The notes beneath the pieces were generated by a model. That model worked only from the letters and a program-made list of their open reading frames with translations, was not told where the DNA came from and searched no databases. The position numbers were made by a program, and so were the translations under genes. Below, in pieces: positions 17,494 through 25,824 of a stretch of 64,000 nt of DNA; position 1 is the first letter of the stretch, and each line of letters opens with the position of its first letter. Source of the DNA: Glycomyces lechevalierae (lineage in GTDB: Bacteria; Actinomycetota; Actinomycetes; Mycobacteriales; Micromonosporaceae); assembly GCF_027622945.1 (NCBI RefSeq), contig NZ_JAPZVQ010000002.1, forward strand, positions 396,386-460,385, written 5' to 3'.

Positions 17494-18332
17494 GCCGTCT
17501 CCCTTCGGACCGTGCCCTCGATGAGCCCGTAGGGCAGGTCCCCGGCCTGGAAGACCACGCCCGGGTTGTCGAGGCCGAACCGTCCGAGGTCGAAGAGGTA
17601 GTGGTGCCGGTTCGGCAGCGACAGGCGGACCTCCGCGACCTCGGGGATCGCCTTCAGTATGCGCTCGCCGACGGCGTGGAGGGTCTGTTGCAGCGAGAGC
17701 GAGTACGTGTCCGCGAAGGCGGTCAGGAGGGCGCCCCGAGCCTTGGTGAACGCGTGGTCGTAGAACGCGTCGTCAGGGTCTTCGGCCTGGTAGTCCCAGG
17801 TCGCGGTCACGGCGGTGGCGAGGATGCGGTCGTCGGTCTCGGGGAGGGTCGTGTACTCGTCGGCGAGGAAGCCGTTGAACTCCGAGTCGGTGGTGTTGAG
17901 GAGCAGCAGGTCGCGCACCCCGGAGCGGATGCGGACGGTCTCGCCGTCGTAGAGGGCCTCGGTGGTGCGCAGTTCGCCGCCTTCGCCGCGGGTGAAGGAG
18001 TGGTCGCCGATGCGCGTCCACCCGTGTTCCTCGATCCGGACGCGGGCGGTGGTGATCGACGGGGTCGCGTCGACGAAGTGCCGGGCGAGGCGTTCGGCGA
18101 AGGCCTCGATCGCGCCGATGCCGCCCCGCGCGAACGCGTACACGGTGTTCTTCTGCGAGTCGGTGGGCAGGACGCCGGTGTTGTCGCCGGTGTAGTGGGT
18201 GGCGTCGAGGTCGCCGGAGAGCGCGGTGTGCACGGTCAGGTCGCGCAGTTCGTGGCGCGCGGATTCGCGGCCGACGCGGACGAGGCGGATCCCGGACTTG
18301 CCGTAGTTGTTGGGGCCCATGGCGAAGGTCAT
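17490..18332 (-). CDS. pucL: Urate oxidase (uricase)
   Basis: 280 aa. Oxidises urate to 5-hydroxyisourate without cofactor. Lys of the catalytic pair lies in NNYGKSGIRLVRV, the Thr in VLPTDSQKNTVYAFA; EVRLSLPNRHHYLFDL is the conserved C-terminal motif. Start ATG 18332 has GGGGGAG six bases upstream; a second Met at 18320 is also possible. Two bases separate it from HIU hydrolase. Confidence 0.97.
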   Translation of the reverse strand: MTFAMGPNNYGKSGIRLVRVGRESARHELRDLTVHTALSGDLDATHYTGDNTGVLPTDSQKNTVYAFARGGIGAIEAFAERLARHFVDATPSITTARVRIEEHGWTRIGDHSFTRGEGGELRTTEALYDGETVRIRSGVRDLLLLNTTDSEFNGFLADEYTTLPETDDRILATAVTATWDYQAEDPDDAFYDHAFTKARGALLTAFADTYSLSLQQTLHAVGERILKAIPEVAEVRLSLPNRHHYLFDLGRFGLDNPGVVFQAGDLPYGLIEGTVRRETA

Positions 18333-18334
18333 CG

Positions 18335-18664
18335 CTAGCTCCCCCGGTACGTGGAGTAGGCGAAGGGGCTCAGCAGCAGCGGCACGTGGCTGTGGCCTGC
18401 GGTGGCGGTGAACGCGATCTCGACCTCCGGATAGAACGTGTCGATGTCCCGGTCGGCGAACCAGGCGCCGGTGTCGAACCGGAGCCGGTGCGGGCCCGGT
18501 TCGGTGCGCCAGCCCGCGACACGGCCGTCCGCGTCGGTCGGGGCCGAGGCGACCTCGGTGTAGTCGTTCCCGTCCCGTTTGAGGAGGGTGACGCGGACGC
18601 CGGCGGCGGGGCGGCCCGCGACGGCGTCGAGGACGTGGGAGGAGACGGTGCACGGTCCGCTCAC
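18335..18664 (-). CDS. uraH: 5-hydroxyisourate hydrolase (transthyretin-like)
   Basis: 109 aa. Hydrolyses 5-hydroxyisourate to OHCU, the second step after uricase. Characteristic start (SSHVLDAVAGRPAAGVRVTL), the HRLRFD region and the C-terminal signature HVPLLLSPFAYSTYRGS, which ends in the YRGS that separates this enzyme from animal transthyretin. Overlaps the OHCU decarboxylase stop by 4 nt. Confidence 0.97.
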   Translation of the reverse strand: MSGPCTVSSHVLDAVAGRPAAGVRVTLLKRDGNDYTEVASAPTDADGRVAGWRTEPGPHRLRFDTGAWFADRDIDTFYPEVEIAFTATAGHSHVPLLLSPFAYSTYRGS

Positions 18665-19155
18665 GGCCGCACCGCCTTCTCGAGCCGCAGCGCGACGATG
18701 GCGCGGAGCTGGGCGATCGCCTCGCGTCGTTCGGTCTCGTCGTCGTTGCCCAAGCGGCGCTTGGCCTCGGCGAGGATCTGCTCGCCGGTCAGGCCGGTCG
18801 CGCGGATGAGGAAGACCCGCCCGAAGCGCCGCTCGTAGGCGGCGTTGACCTCGGCGAGTTCGGCGCGCACGGCCTCGTCGGCGGTGAGCGCCCGGGACTG
18901 CTCGCCGCGCGACCAGCGGTCCTCACCAGCGGGTTTGGGCTTGCCGATGGGCGCGTGGGCGGCGTGCGCGACGGCGAGTTCGGAGGCGTCGAGCTCGTCG
19001 AAGCCCGCGAGGGCCGCGGCCTGCAAGGCCGCGACGGAGCCGTAGGGGCGGCCCGAAGCGACCTTCTCGGCCCAGGCGCGGGACGCGCAGCAGGCCGTGA
19101 GCACCTCCACCGCGTCCTCGGCGTCAGCGGTGTTGAACGCTCCGAGAGTCCACAT
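18661..19155 (-). CDS. uraD: OHCU decarboxylase
   Basis: 164 aa. 2-oxo-4-hydroxy-4-carboxy-5-ureidoimidazoline decarboxylase yields S-allantoin. Helical protein with catalytic His in AHAAHAPIGKP, the SRGEQSRA motif and NAAYERRFGRVFLIRATGLT. Start ATG 19155 follows GGAGGA closely; upstream in-frame ATGs lack such a site. First gene of the long minus-strand purine operon; divergent from pucR across 243 bp. Confidence 0.95.
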   Translation of the reverse strand: MWTLGAFNTADAEDAVEVLTACCASRAWAEKVASGRPYGSVAALQAAALAGFDELDASELAVAHAAHAPIGKPKPAGEDRWSRGEQSRALTADEAVRAELAEVNAAYERRFGRVFLIRATGLTGEQILAEAKRRLGNDDETERREAIAQLRAIVALRLEKAVRP

Positions 19156-19398
19156 CGGCTCCTCCTTGTCCATGCTCGAGAGACGGCGCGTGGCTCTCAC
19201 CGTCGCACGAACCCGCCCTGTGCGGTAAGTGAAGCCGAAACCCGAGGCCGGGGGCTTCGTCTCCGGCTATGAAAGCTTGGTTTCCCCGCCGTTAAATGCT
19301 GGAGGATCGTCCAAACCCCGCAGTTCGGCGGCGCTATGGTGGTGGGGCCTACCGCGTCCCGACGCGCCTGTGAAGGCCGGACCCCTGGGGGCCACACC

Positions 19399-20919
19399 AT
19401 GCGACTCCGTTCACTGCTGCAGATGCCCGAGCTGGGATTGACCCTGGTCTCGGGCCGCCACCACCTCGACCGCGAGATCCGCTGGGTCGTGCCGACCGAC
19501 ATGCACGACCCGCGCCGGTACCTGTCGGGCGGCGAGCTGGTGCTCACCGGGCTGATGTGGCGCCGGGCCGAGACGGACTCGGACACGTACGTGCGCAACC
19601 TGATCGCCGCGGGCGTCACGGCGCTCGGCGCGGGCGACCACCCCGAGTTCCATGCCGTCCCGCTGGATCTGGTGGACGCGTGCGCCCGCCACGACCTGCC
19701 GCTGTTCGCCGTCGATGCGGCCGTCGCCTTCGCGGAGATCACCGAGCGGATCGTGCAGCGCCTGTCCGTGGGCCGCTCGGGCGACCTCGCGTCCCTGCTC
19801 GACCGGCACCGGCGGCTCATCGCCGCGGACGGGATCGGGCAGATCCTCGAGCTCATCCGCAACGAACTCGGCATGGAGTGCACGGTCCTCTCGCCCACCG
19901 GCCGGGCGCTGCGCGGCGGGCTCGAACTGGGCGAGACGGACCGCGCGGCCGTCGTCGCCCGCGCGCACGCCGCGGAGCGGTTGCCGCAGAAGGTGACCCT
20001 CGACCGGCACCGCGCCTACTCGGTGTTCGGGATCGGCTCGACCCTCCACACCGGCCGGTTCCTGGTGATCGACGACGACCACACGCACTGGGCGCCCGAG
20101 CGGCGGCTCGTCGCCGAGCAGCTCGCGGCCCTCCTCATGCTCGAACTCGACGACCCGGCGGTGCGGCCCGCGCCGCACGTCGAACTCGTCACCGCCCTGC
20201 GCGAAGGCACCGTCGACGAGCACCTGATGCGCTCGGCCGGGCTGCCCTCGGGCGGGAGCGTCACCGTCATCGCCGCCGTCGGGGAACCCGCGGCGTTGCG
20301 GGAGGTCGTCGTCGCCGAAGCCGTCGCGGGACAGGAGGGCGACCCGCTGGAGCCGCCCGTCGCCGCGTGGGCGAGCCTCGGGGACGAGACCATTGCGGTG
20401 CTCGCGGGCCCCGCAGGGTCCGCCGAAGAGCGGCCGAGACTCCTCGAATGGTCCCGGCACTGCGCGAAGGTCCTGTCCGGGCTCGGCGGGAGCGGCGCGG
20501 TCAGCGTCGGCGTCGCGGACCCCGTGCGGGCCGCCGGCCTCTGCGGCGCGCTCGAGCAGGCCCGGCACACTGCGGCGCTCGCCCAGCCGCGCCCCGGCGG
20601 CGTCGACGTCGCCGAACCCGACCACCTCGTCTCGCACCGGATGCTCCTGGCCGCCGTCCCCGCCGACGTCAGCCGGGCCTTCCGCACCCGCGTCCTCGAC
20701 CCGCTCCTCGAATACGACGCGCGGCACCGCTCCGACCTGCTGCCGACCCTCCGGCGGTTCCTCGAGTGCGACGGCTCCTGGCGCCAATGCGCCGCGAGCC
20801 TCCACCTGCACGTCAACACCGTCCGGTACCGGATGCGGCGCGTCGAAGAGCTCACCGGGCGCGACCTCCGCAATCCCCTCGACCGGATGGACCTCGCCCT
20901 CGCGGTGAGCCTGGAGTGA
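19399..20919 (+). CDS. pucR: PucR-family transcriptional regulator
   Basis: 506 aa. N-terminal purine-catabolism regulatory domain (MRLRSLLQMPELGLTLVSG ... WVVPTDMHDPRRYLSGGELVLTG, about 1-120), a middle GGDEF-like region (about 290-420) and a C-terminal PucR helix-turn-helix (FLECDGSWRQCAASLHLHVN with YRMRRVEELTGRDL). Divergent from the purine operon, so the obvious controller of it; in Bacillus, PucR activates such genes in response to allantoin-type intermediates. ATG 19399 follows GGGGG. Confidence 0.94.
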   Translation: MRLRSLLQMPELGLTLVSGRHHLDREIRWVVPTDMHDPRRYLSGGELVLTGLMWRRAETDSDTYVRNLIAAGVTALGAGDHPEFHAVPLDLVDACARHDLPLFAVDAAVAFAEITERIVQRLSVGRSGDLASLLDRHRRLIAADGIGQILELIRNELGMECTVLSPTGRALRGGLELGETDRAAVVARAHAAERLPQKVTLDRHRAYSVFGIGSTLHTGRFLVIDDDHTHWAPERRLVAEQLAALLMLELDDPAVRPAPHVELVTALREGTVDEHLMRSAGLPSGGSVTVIAAVGEPAALREVVVAEAVAGQEGDPLEPPVAAWASLGDETIAVLAGPAGSAEERPRLLEWSRHCAKVLSGLGGSGAVSVGVADPVRAAGLCGALEQARHTAALAQPRPGGVDVAEPDHLVSHRMLLAAVPADVSRAFRTRVLDPLLEYDARHRSDLLPTLRRFLECDGSWRQCAASLHLHVNTVRYRMRRVEELTGRDLRNPLDRMDLALAVSLE

Positions 20920-20920
20920 A

Positions 20921-20943
20921 CATGGTCCCGAAGTGGGACCATG
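20921..20943. promoter_or_regulatory. Perfect 9-bp hairpin between pucR and the MobA-like gene
   Basis: CATGGTCCC (20921-20929), a 5-nt loop, then GGGACCATG (20935-20943). It starts two bases after the pucR stop and ends just before the next gene's ribosome site. Could limit downstream expression as RNA, or be a DNA operator. It is short for a terminator. Confidence 0.5.
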
Positions 20944-20957
20944 GAAGGGGGGAACAC

Positions 20958-21566
20958 ATGAAGAACACCGCGGGCCTCGTGCTCGCCGCGGGCGCCGGAC
21001 GGCGCTTCGGCGGACCGAAGGCCCTGGCCGAATTCGACGGCCGCAGCCTGCTCGACCGGGCCGTGGCCACCTTGCACGCCGGCGGCTGCCGGCAGGTCCT
21101 CGGCGTGCTCGGCGCCGGCGCCGAGCAGGCGCTCGCCGCCGCCACCGAGGCGTTCACGCCCGTGATGAACCGGCGGTGGGGCCAGGGGCTCTCGACCTCG
21201 CTGAAGGCCGGGCTCGCCGCCGTCCCCGAACGGTACGACGGGGTCGTCGTGACCCTCGTCGACCAGCCGCGCATCGTCCCCGAAGCGGTCCGGCGCGTCA
21301 TCGCCGCCGCCGAAGAGGGCGCCGCCGTGGCCGTCGCCGTCTACGCGGGCCGGCGCGGACACCCGATGTACTTCGCGCGCGAGCACCTCGACGCGATCGC
21401 CGCCGGGGCCTCGGGCGACCGGGGCGCCCGCGACTTCCTCGCCGCCCACCCGGGGCTCGTGCGGGAGGTCGAATGCCCGGGCGACCCGCTCGACGTCGAC
21501 ACCCAGGCGGACCTGGAGGCGCTGTCGCGCCCCACCTCACCGCCCGGTCTCGTGAGTCAGCGCTGA
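20958..21566 (+). CDS. MobA-like NTP transferase (molybdenum cofactor cytidylyltransferase type)
   Basis: 202 aa. Nucleotidyltransferase signature LAAGAGRRFGGPKALAEFDG at about 9-28 and the metal-binding VTLVDQPRI near residue 95. MocA/MobA-like proteins next to xdh genes attach CMP or GMP to molybdopterin to make the dinucleotide cofactor of xanthine dehydrogenase. ATG 20958 is preceded by a G-run. Co-directional with pucR, 38 nt away. Confidence 0.88.
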   Translation: MKNTAGLVLAAGAGRRFGGPKALAEFDGRSLLDRAVATLHAGGCRQVLGVLGAGAEQALAAATEAFTPVMNRRWGQGLSTSLKAGLAAVPERYDGVVVTLVDQPRIVPEAVRRVIAAAEEGAAVAVAVYAGRRGHPMYFAREHLDAIAAGASGDRGARDFLAAHPGLVREVECPGDPLDVDTQADLEALSRPTSPPGLVSQR

Positions 21567-21622
21567 CCGCGGCCTAGAGACCCCGTACCGCTGCCAGCGT
21601 CGTCAGTGGTGCGGTCAACAAA

Positions 21623-22030
21623 CTAAGCGGCGAACCAGAGGTCGATCTCGCGCTTCGCGGACTCCTCCGAGTCCGAGGCGTGGATCAGGTTCTGCTGGTT
21701 CGACACCGAGAAGTCGCCGCGGATCGTGCCCGGCTCGGCCTTGCGCCCGTCCGTCGCCCCGGCCAGCTTGCGCACCACCGGGATCGCCTCGTCCCCCGCG
21801 ACCACGAGGCTCACCAGCGGCCCCGAGGTCATGAACGTCTTCAGGCCCTCGTAGTACTCGCGGCCCACGTGCTCGGCGTAGTGCGCGTCCGAGAGCGCCG
21901 CGTCCATCGTCCGCATCCGCAACTGCTCGACACGCAGCCCCTTGCGCTCCAGGCGGGACAGGACCTCGCCGATGAGCCCGCGCCGCACGGCGTCGGGTTT
22001 GATCAGGACGAGTGTGCGCTGTTCGGCCAC
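21623..22030 (-). CDS. ndk: Nucleoside diphosphate kinase
   Basis: 135 aa. Transfers gamma-phosphate between NTPs and NDPs. Signature TLVLIKPDAVRRGLIGEVLSR at the start and the active-site His in NQQNLIHASDSEESA; full length for the family. Start is GTG 22030, with GAGGAG seven bases upstream, since no ATG fits the conserved N-terminus. Divergent from the membrane VOC gene. Confidence 0.97.
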   Translation of the reverse strand: MAEQRTLVLIKPDAVRRGLIGEVLSRLERKGLRVEQLRMRTMDAALSDAHYAEHVGREYYEGLKTFMTSGPLVSLVVAGDEAIPVVRKLAGATDGRKAEPGTIRGDFSVSNQQNLIHASDSEESAKREIDLWFAA

Positions 22031-22157
22031 GGGAGGACTCCTCGAAAGTGGTGGTCGGATTCTGGCTGCCATCGTAAGGGATGTTGTGTCCGTTGCCTCA
22101 CCCACGTACGATTCACGTTGCAACCCGGTTCTCCCAGTTGTGGATGAGGTGTCCCCG

Positions 22158-23765
22158 ATGGCACGTGGCAGCCAACCACCAAGGCCGGCCCCCCGGCCTT
22201 CCAAGGCGCCCAGCAGGGGCGGCGCGAAAGGCGGGGCCGCTCGAGGCGGAGCGAAAGGCGGCGCCAAGGGCGGTGCGCCGAAGAAGGGCGCCCAGCCGGG
22301 CGTCCGCAAGGCCGCGCCGGGCAAGGCGATGCCCCGCACCGGACGCCAGCCGGCGGGCCGGGGCGCGACGGCCGAGCAGCTGCGCCAGCAGCGGCTCATG
22401 CTCGACCAGCAGCGGCGCTCGCGCGAAGCGCGCTGGTGGGCGATCAACCAGCACGCGCTGAAGGACCTCCACTCCCGCCAGCACCACTCGGCCGGCGGCG
22501 AGGCGATCGGCACGACCCTCAACGGCGACAGGCGGATGCGCTGGCGCACCTCCCACGCGGTCGGTGCCATCACTTTACTGGTCATCTCCCTTTTCCTGGC
22601 TTCCATGGCCGTCGGCGCCCAGAGCGTCGGCATCGCCGTGGCCTCGTTCGCGTGCTTCGCGGGCTGCATCGCGTTCGTCACCGTCGAGCATTCGGCGCGG
22701 CGCTTCCCGCAGCCGGTCCCGGTCCCGCCGCTCATCGGGCAGCACCGGCTCGAGGACCTGATCGTCGAGGACGACCCGCCGCGCCCGGCCGCCGTGAAGG
22801 AGCCGGCGGCGAGCTCGCTCGACGACCTGTTCGAGCCCGCACCGCGCCCTGAACCCGCCCCCGAGAAGGTCACGGCGCAGGCCCCGGTACCGGAGTCGGC
22901 GAAGGTCGAGCCGCCGTCCGCTCCCACCGTCGTGATCGTGGAAGCCGTTGAGGTCCAAGACGAACCGGACGAGGCCGTGGTCGCGGCCGCGCCCGGGCGG
23001 ACGCTCATCACCGAGCCGATCGACGCCGAGCTCATTGATGAAGAAGACACAGGCGAGGACGACGCGCCCGCGCCGCCCGCCCCCGTCGCCGAGTCCGCTC
23101 CCCTGCCGAACGATCCGCCGGCCGGCGGGGCGTTCACGCTCCCCAGCGAGCAGGTCGGCGGCGCCCCGCACGGCCCGAACGCAACGGGCGCAACGGGCGC
23201 AACGGGATCCAGCGCACCTGCTGCGGCCCCCGCTCCCCCGGTCGACCCGCCCGCGCCGCCGAAAGGACCCATCGCCGAGGCCGTGACGAAGCTCAAGGCC
23301 CCGTCCCCGCCGCGCCAGCGGACCTCGGAAGAGGGCAGCAGCCTCGCCCGCGACCTGGCCGAACTGCTCCTCTCCGAGGAGCGGCTCGGCGGCACCGACG
23401 TCACCGACGTGGCCGCGACCCTCGTCGTCGCCGACCTCCAGCGCTCCGTCGAGTTCTACACGGACGCTTTGGGTCTGCAGATCGCCGACCGCACCGAGGA
23501 GGCCGCCGTCCTCGACGCCGGCTTCGGCAAGATCCTCCTCTGGGAGCGCCCCGACGCGCCGCCCGGCGAGACGGGGATCATGCACCTCACCTTCGAGGTC
23601 GGCGACATCGACGCCACCTACCAGGAGATGAACCAGGCCGGCGTCGAGTTCCTGCACCTGCCTCGCACCGCGCTGCTCGGCCAGAACTTCGAGATGCGGG
23701 CCGCGTCCTTCCGCGACCCCGACGGCCACGGCCTGGCCATCACCGAACACCGGGAGCGCGACTAA
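22158..23765 (+). CDS. Membrane-tethered VOC-domain protein
   Basis: 535 aa with an unusual layout: a Gly/Ala/Lys/Arg-rich basic N-terminus (1 to about 75), a positively charged helical stretch, two membrane segments (about 135-155, AITLLVISLFLASMAVGA, and 158-178, IAVASFACFAGCIAFVTV), a long Pro/Ala/Glu-rich acidic linker (about 190-410), and a C-terminal vicinal-oxygen-chelate (glyoxalase/bleomycin-resistance-like) domain at about 415-535 (DVAATLVVADLQRSVEFYTDALGLQI ... ASFRDPDGHGLAITEHRE). Both termini would face the cytoplasm. Only 39 nt separate it from the SCO2521-like gene. Role unknown. Confidence 0.82.
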   Translation: MARGSQPPRPAPRPSKAPSRGGAKGGAARGGAKGGAKGGAPKKGAQPGVRKAAPGKAMPRTGRQPAGRGATAEQLRQQRLMLDQQRRSREARWWAINQHALKDLHSRQHHSAGGEAIGTTLNGDRRMRWRTSHAVGAITLLVISLFLASMAVGAQSVGIAVASFACFAGCIAFVTVEHSARRFPQPVPVPPLIGQHRLEDLIVEDDPPRPAAVKEPAASSLDDLFEPAPRPEPAPEKVTAQAPVPESAKVEPPSAPTVVIVEAVEVQDEPDEAVVAAAPGRTLITEPIDAELIDEEDTGEDDAPAPPAPVAESAPLPNDPPAGGAFTLPSEQVGGAPHGPNATGATGATGSSAPAAAPAPPVDPPAPPKGPIAEAVTKLKAPSPPRQRTSEEGSSLARDLAELLLSEERLGGTDVTDVAATLVVADLQRSVEFYTDALGLQIADRTEEAAVLDAGFGKILLWERPDAPPGETGIMHLTFEVGDIDATYQEMNQAGVEFLHLPRTALLGQNFEMRAASFRDPDGHGLAITEHRERD

Positions 23766-23804
23766 GAAAGAGCCTTCCCGCCCAAGCGAACGGAGCGCAC
23801 ACCC

Positions 23805-24815
23805 ATGCTCATCGTCGGCGAGATCCACACCGCACTGCTGCCGCACTCGCGGCCGCTCACGCCCGAAGAGGCCCGCGCGGCGCTCTCGCTCGCCGTCGGC
23901 GAGTCCGTCGTCCAATGGGCGCGCCCCGTCCCGCACACCGCCTCCCCGACCCTCCTCCACGGCGTCGACTGCCGACTCCCGTTGGGGCCCAAGCCGGACA
24001 GCCACCACGCGGAGGAGGACGACCGGAACGGCTCACTGCGGGCCGTCGGCTCCGTCGCCTCCCGCGCGGTCCTCACCGGCGGGCAGCTCCTCCAGGGCTC
24101 CGCGTGGGCCTCCGTGTCCCTCTCCCAGCATCCGCGGCGCATGCCCTGGTCGTACTACCTGGCCCGGCCCGGGATGCTCGAGACCATCGGGAAGTTCGAG
24201 GCCGCGCGCCTCGCCGAGGGCTACCTCATCGCCGAGCGCCGCCCCGACCGCGCGAAACTCCTCGACACCGCCGCCGTCGCCCGCCACTCCATCCACGACG
24301 TGCTCGCCCGGCCCATGTTCGACCAGCGCCCGCCCATCAAGACCGGCTCGACCCGGCTGCGCTGGGCCGCGATCACCGACCCCGCGCAGGAGCGGACCGT
24401 CGCGTTCCGCCTGGCGGGCAACGACAGGCGCCGCCTGCGCATCGTCACCGGACCGGTCGACCCCGAGCAGGTGGCGGCCGCCGCCGAGGACCTCGCCGTC
24501 CACGACTGGCTGCTCACCGCCGTCGCCGCGCGGGTCGCGCTCGCGAAGATCGGCGAGGACTCGCGGCACACGCTCCGCACGCTCCGGCCCGTCGTCGACC
24601 ACCTGCTGCACCTGTGGTCGGCGGGCGCCCGCACCTCCCGCGACCTCGAGTTCATGTGGGACGCACTGGAACGGCGCCCCGGGCTCACCCGGCAGTGGAC
24701 GACGATGACCGAGCGGGTGCGGTCCCAGATCGACTACGGCGCGGCCGATCTGGCCGCGCAGATCCTCGACCTCATGGAGCAGCGCCAGCGCGGCGGCGGC
24801 GCGTTCCTGCGCTGA
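23805..24815 (+). CDS. SCO2521-family protein
   Basis: 336 aa, no transmembrane segment or enzymatic motif I can recognise. Starts MLIVGEIHTALLPHSRPLTPEEAR; mostly helical C-terminal half. Size and placement with the three following genes match my memory of the actinobacterial SCO2521 family, named only after the Streptomyces coelicolor locus. GGAG lies nine bases before the ATG. Converges with the SCO2522-like gene leaving two bases between stops and no terminator. Confidence 0.7.
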   Translation: MLIVGEIHTALLPHSRPLTPEEARAALSLAVGESVVQWARPVPHTASPTLLHGVDCRLPLGPKPDSHHAEEDDRNGSLRAVGSVASRAVLTGGQLLQGSAWASVSLSQHPRRMPWSYYLARPGMLETIGKFEAARLAEGYLIAERRPDRAKLLDTAAVARHSIHDVLARPMFDQRPPIKTGSTRLRWAAITDPAQERTVAFRLAGNDRRRLRIVTGPVDPEQVAAAAEDLAVHDWLLTAVAARVALAKIGEDSRHTLRTLRPVVDHLLHLWSAGARTSRDLEFMWDALERRPGLTRQWTTMTERVRSQIDYGAADLAAQILDLMEQRQRGGGAFLR

Positions 24816-24817
24816 AG

Positions 24818-25816
24818 TTACAGGGGCCCTTGGAAGATGTAGCTGAGGCGGTCGACGAGCTCCTCCGGGAGGACCATGCCCTCGCGTTCGGCGGACTTGC
24901 GGATGATCTCGATCGCGCTCGCCTCGGGCCGCACGGAGCCGCAGATGACGCGCACCGCGTGCTCGACCTCGAGGTAGTTCACGGAGAGGATCGAGACGGT
25001 GCGGTAGGCCGGGAACGGGTACGCGGCGGGTTCGAGCTGCAGGATCGGCGGCATCGCCTCCCACGTCTCGGGGAAGCGGGCGCGGGCGGGCCGGTCGGGG
25101 TCGTGGCCGTGCTCGTCTGGGACGACTTCGGCGACGGCTTCGGGGACGCCGATGCGGCGGCCCTGGTTGCGGAGCACGCCGAGGCGCAGGAGCTGCCAGA
25201 CGGCGGCGAGCATCGGGCAGGACCAGCGGCGGCCCTCGGCGGTGTCGCTCCAGAGTTCGACGTCGAGGAACACCGAGTGGTCGCGTTTGGCGTTCTGGCT
25301 GGGCGGGCGCCACTGGTCGGCCTGGCCGACCATGGCCACGCCCTTGGCCTTGGGGCTGGGCACGCCGTTGCAGAGCCAGCCGGAGCGGGCGACCGTGGGG
25401 CGGGAGCCGTTCGCGCCGGGCGGCGGCTCGAACACGATCCGGTCGGCGACGAGTCCGGCGAGCTGCAGCGGGCCCATGGTGGCGCACGCGGATTCGCGGG
25501 CGAGGTAGTCGATGCGCAGGCCCGCGTCGGCGGCCGCCTCGGTGATGACAGCGATGAGCTCTTCGGGAGGGGGCATGCCCTGCTGGCTGTAGTCGTCCAC
25601 GAGGTAGCAGGTGCTCACGCGGGGGCGGCGGCCGCCGAGGCGTTTGGAGAGGGCCTCGGTGGTGCCGTGGACCCAGGCCGCGGCGGAGGCCATCTCGGCT
25701 TTGAGCGTGTCGGGGCGGGCGAGGTCGTCGGCGTAGAGGTGGCCGACCTCGATGGAGAGGTGGGACATGCCGAAGCGCTCGGTCCGCTGCTTCGCGCTGG
25801 TCTCTTCGTAGGTCAT
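24818..25816 (-). CDS. SCO2522-family protein
   Basis: 332 aa, soluble, no known catalytic signature seen. Landmarks: HLSIEVGHLYADDL near the start, VSTCYLVDDYSQQGMPPPEEL, YLARESACATMGPLQLAGLVAD, and a C-terminal YRTVSILSVNYLEVEHAVRVI. I match it to the SCO2522 family by size and by position just downstream of the variant P-loop gene, separated by 8 nt. A later Met (25768) is a possible start but has no ribosome site. Confidence 0.7.
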   Translation of the reverse strand: MTYEETSAKQRTERFGMSHLSIEVGHLYADDLARPDTLKAEMASAAAWVHGTTEALSKRLGGRRPRVSTCYLVDDYSQQGMPPPEELIAVITEAAADAGLRIDYLARESACATMGPLQLAGLVADRIVFEPPPGANGSRPTVARSGWLCNGVPSPKAKGVAMVGQADQWRPPSQNAKRDHSVFLDVELWSDTAEGRRWSCPMLAAVWQLLRLGVLRNQGRRIGVPEAVAEVVPDEHGHDPDRPARARFPETWEAMPPILQLEPAAYPFPAYRTVSILSVNYLEVEHAVRVICGSVRPEASAIEIIRKSAEREGMVLPEELVDRLSYIFQGPL

Positions 25817-25824
25817 GGGTCCAC

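Noticed and set aside
19260-19320. PucR binding box (TTGGTT core) upstream of pucR
   Set aside because: One loose TTGGTTT match and an inverted AAACC; too weak against the Bacillus consensus to report as a site.
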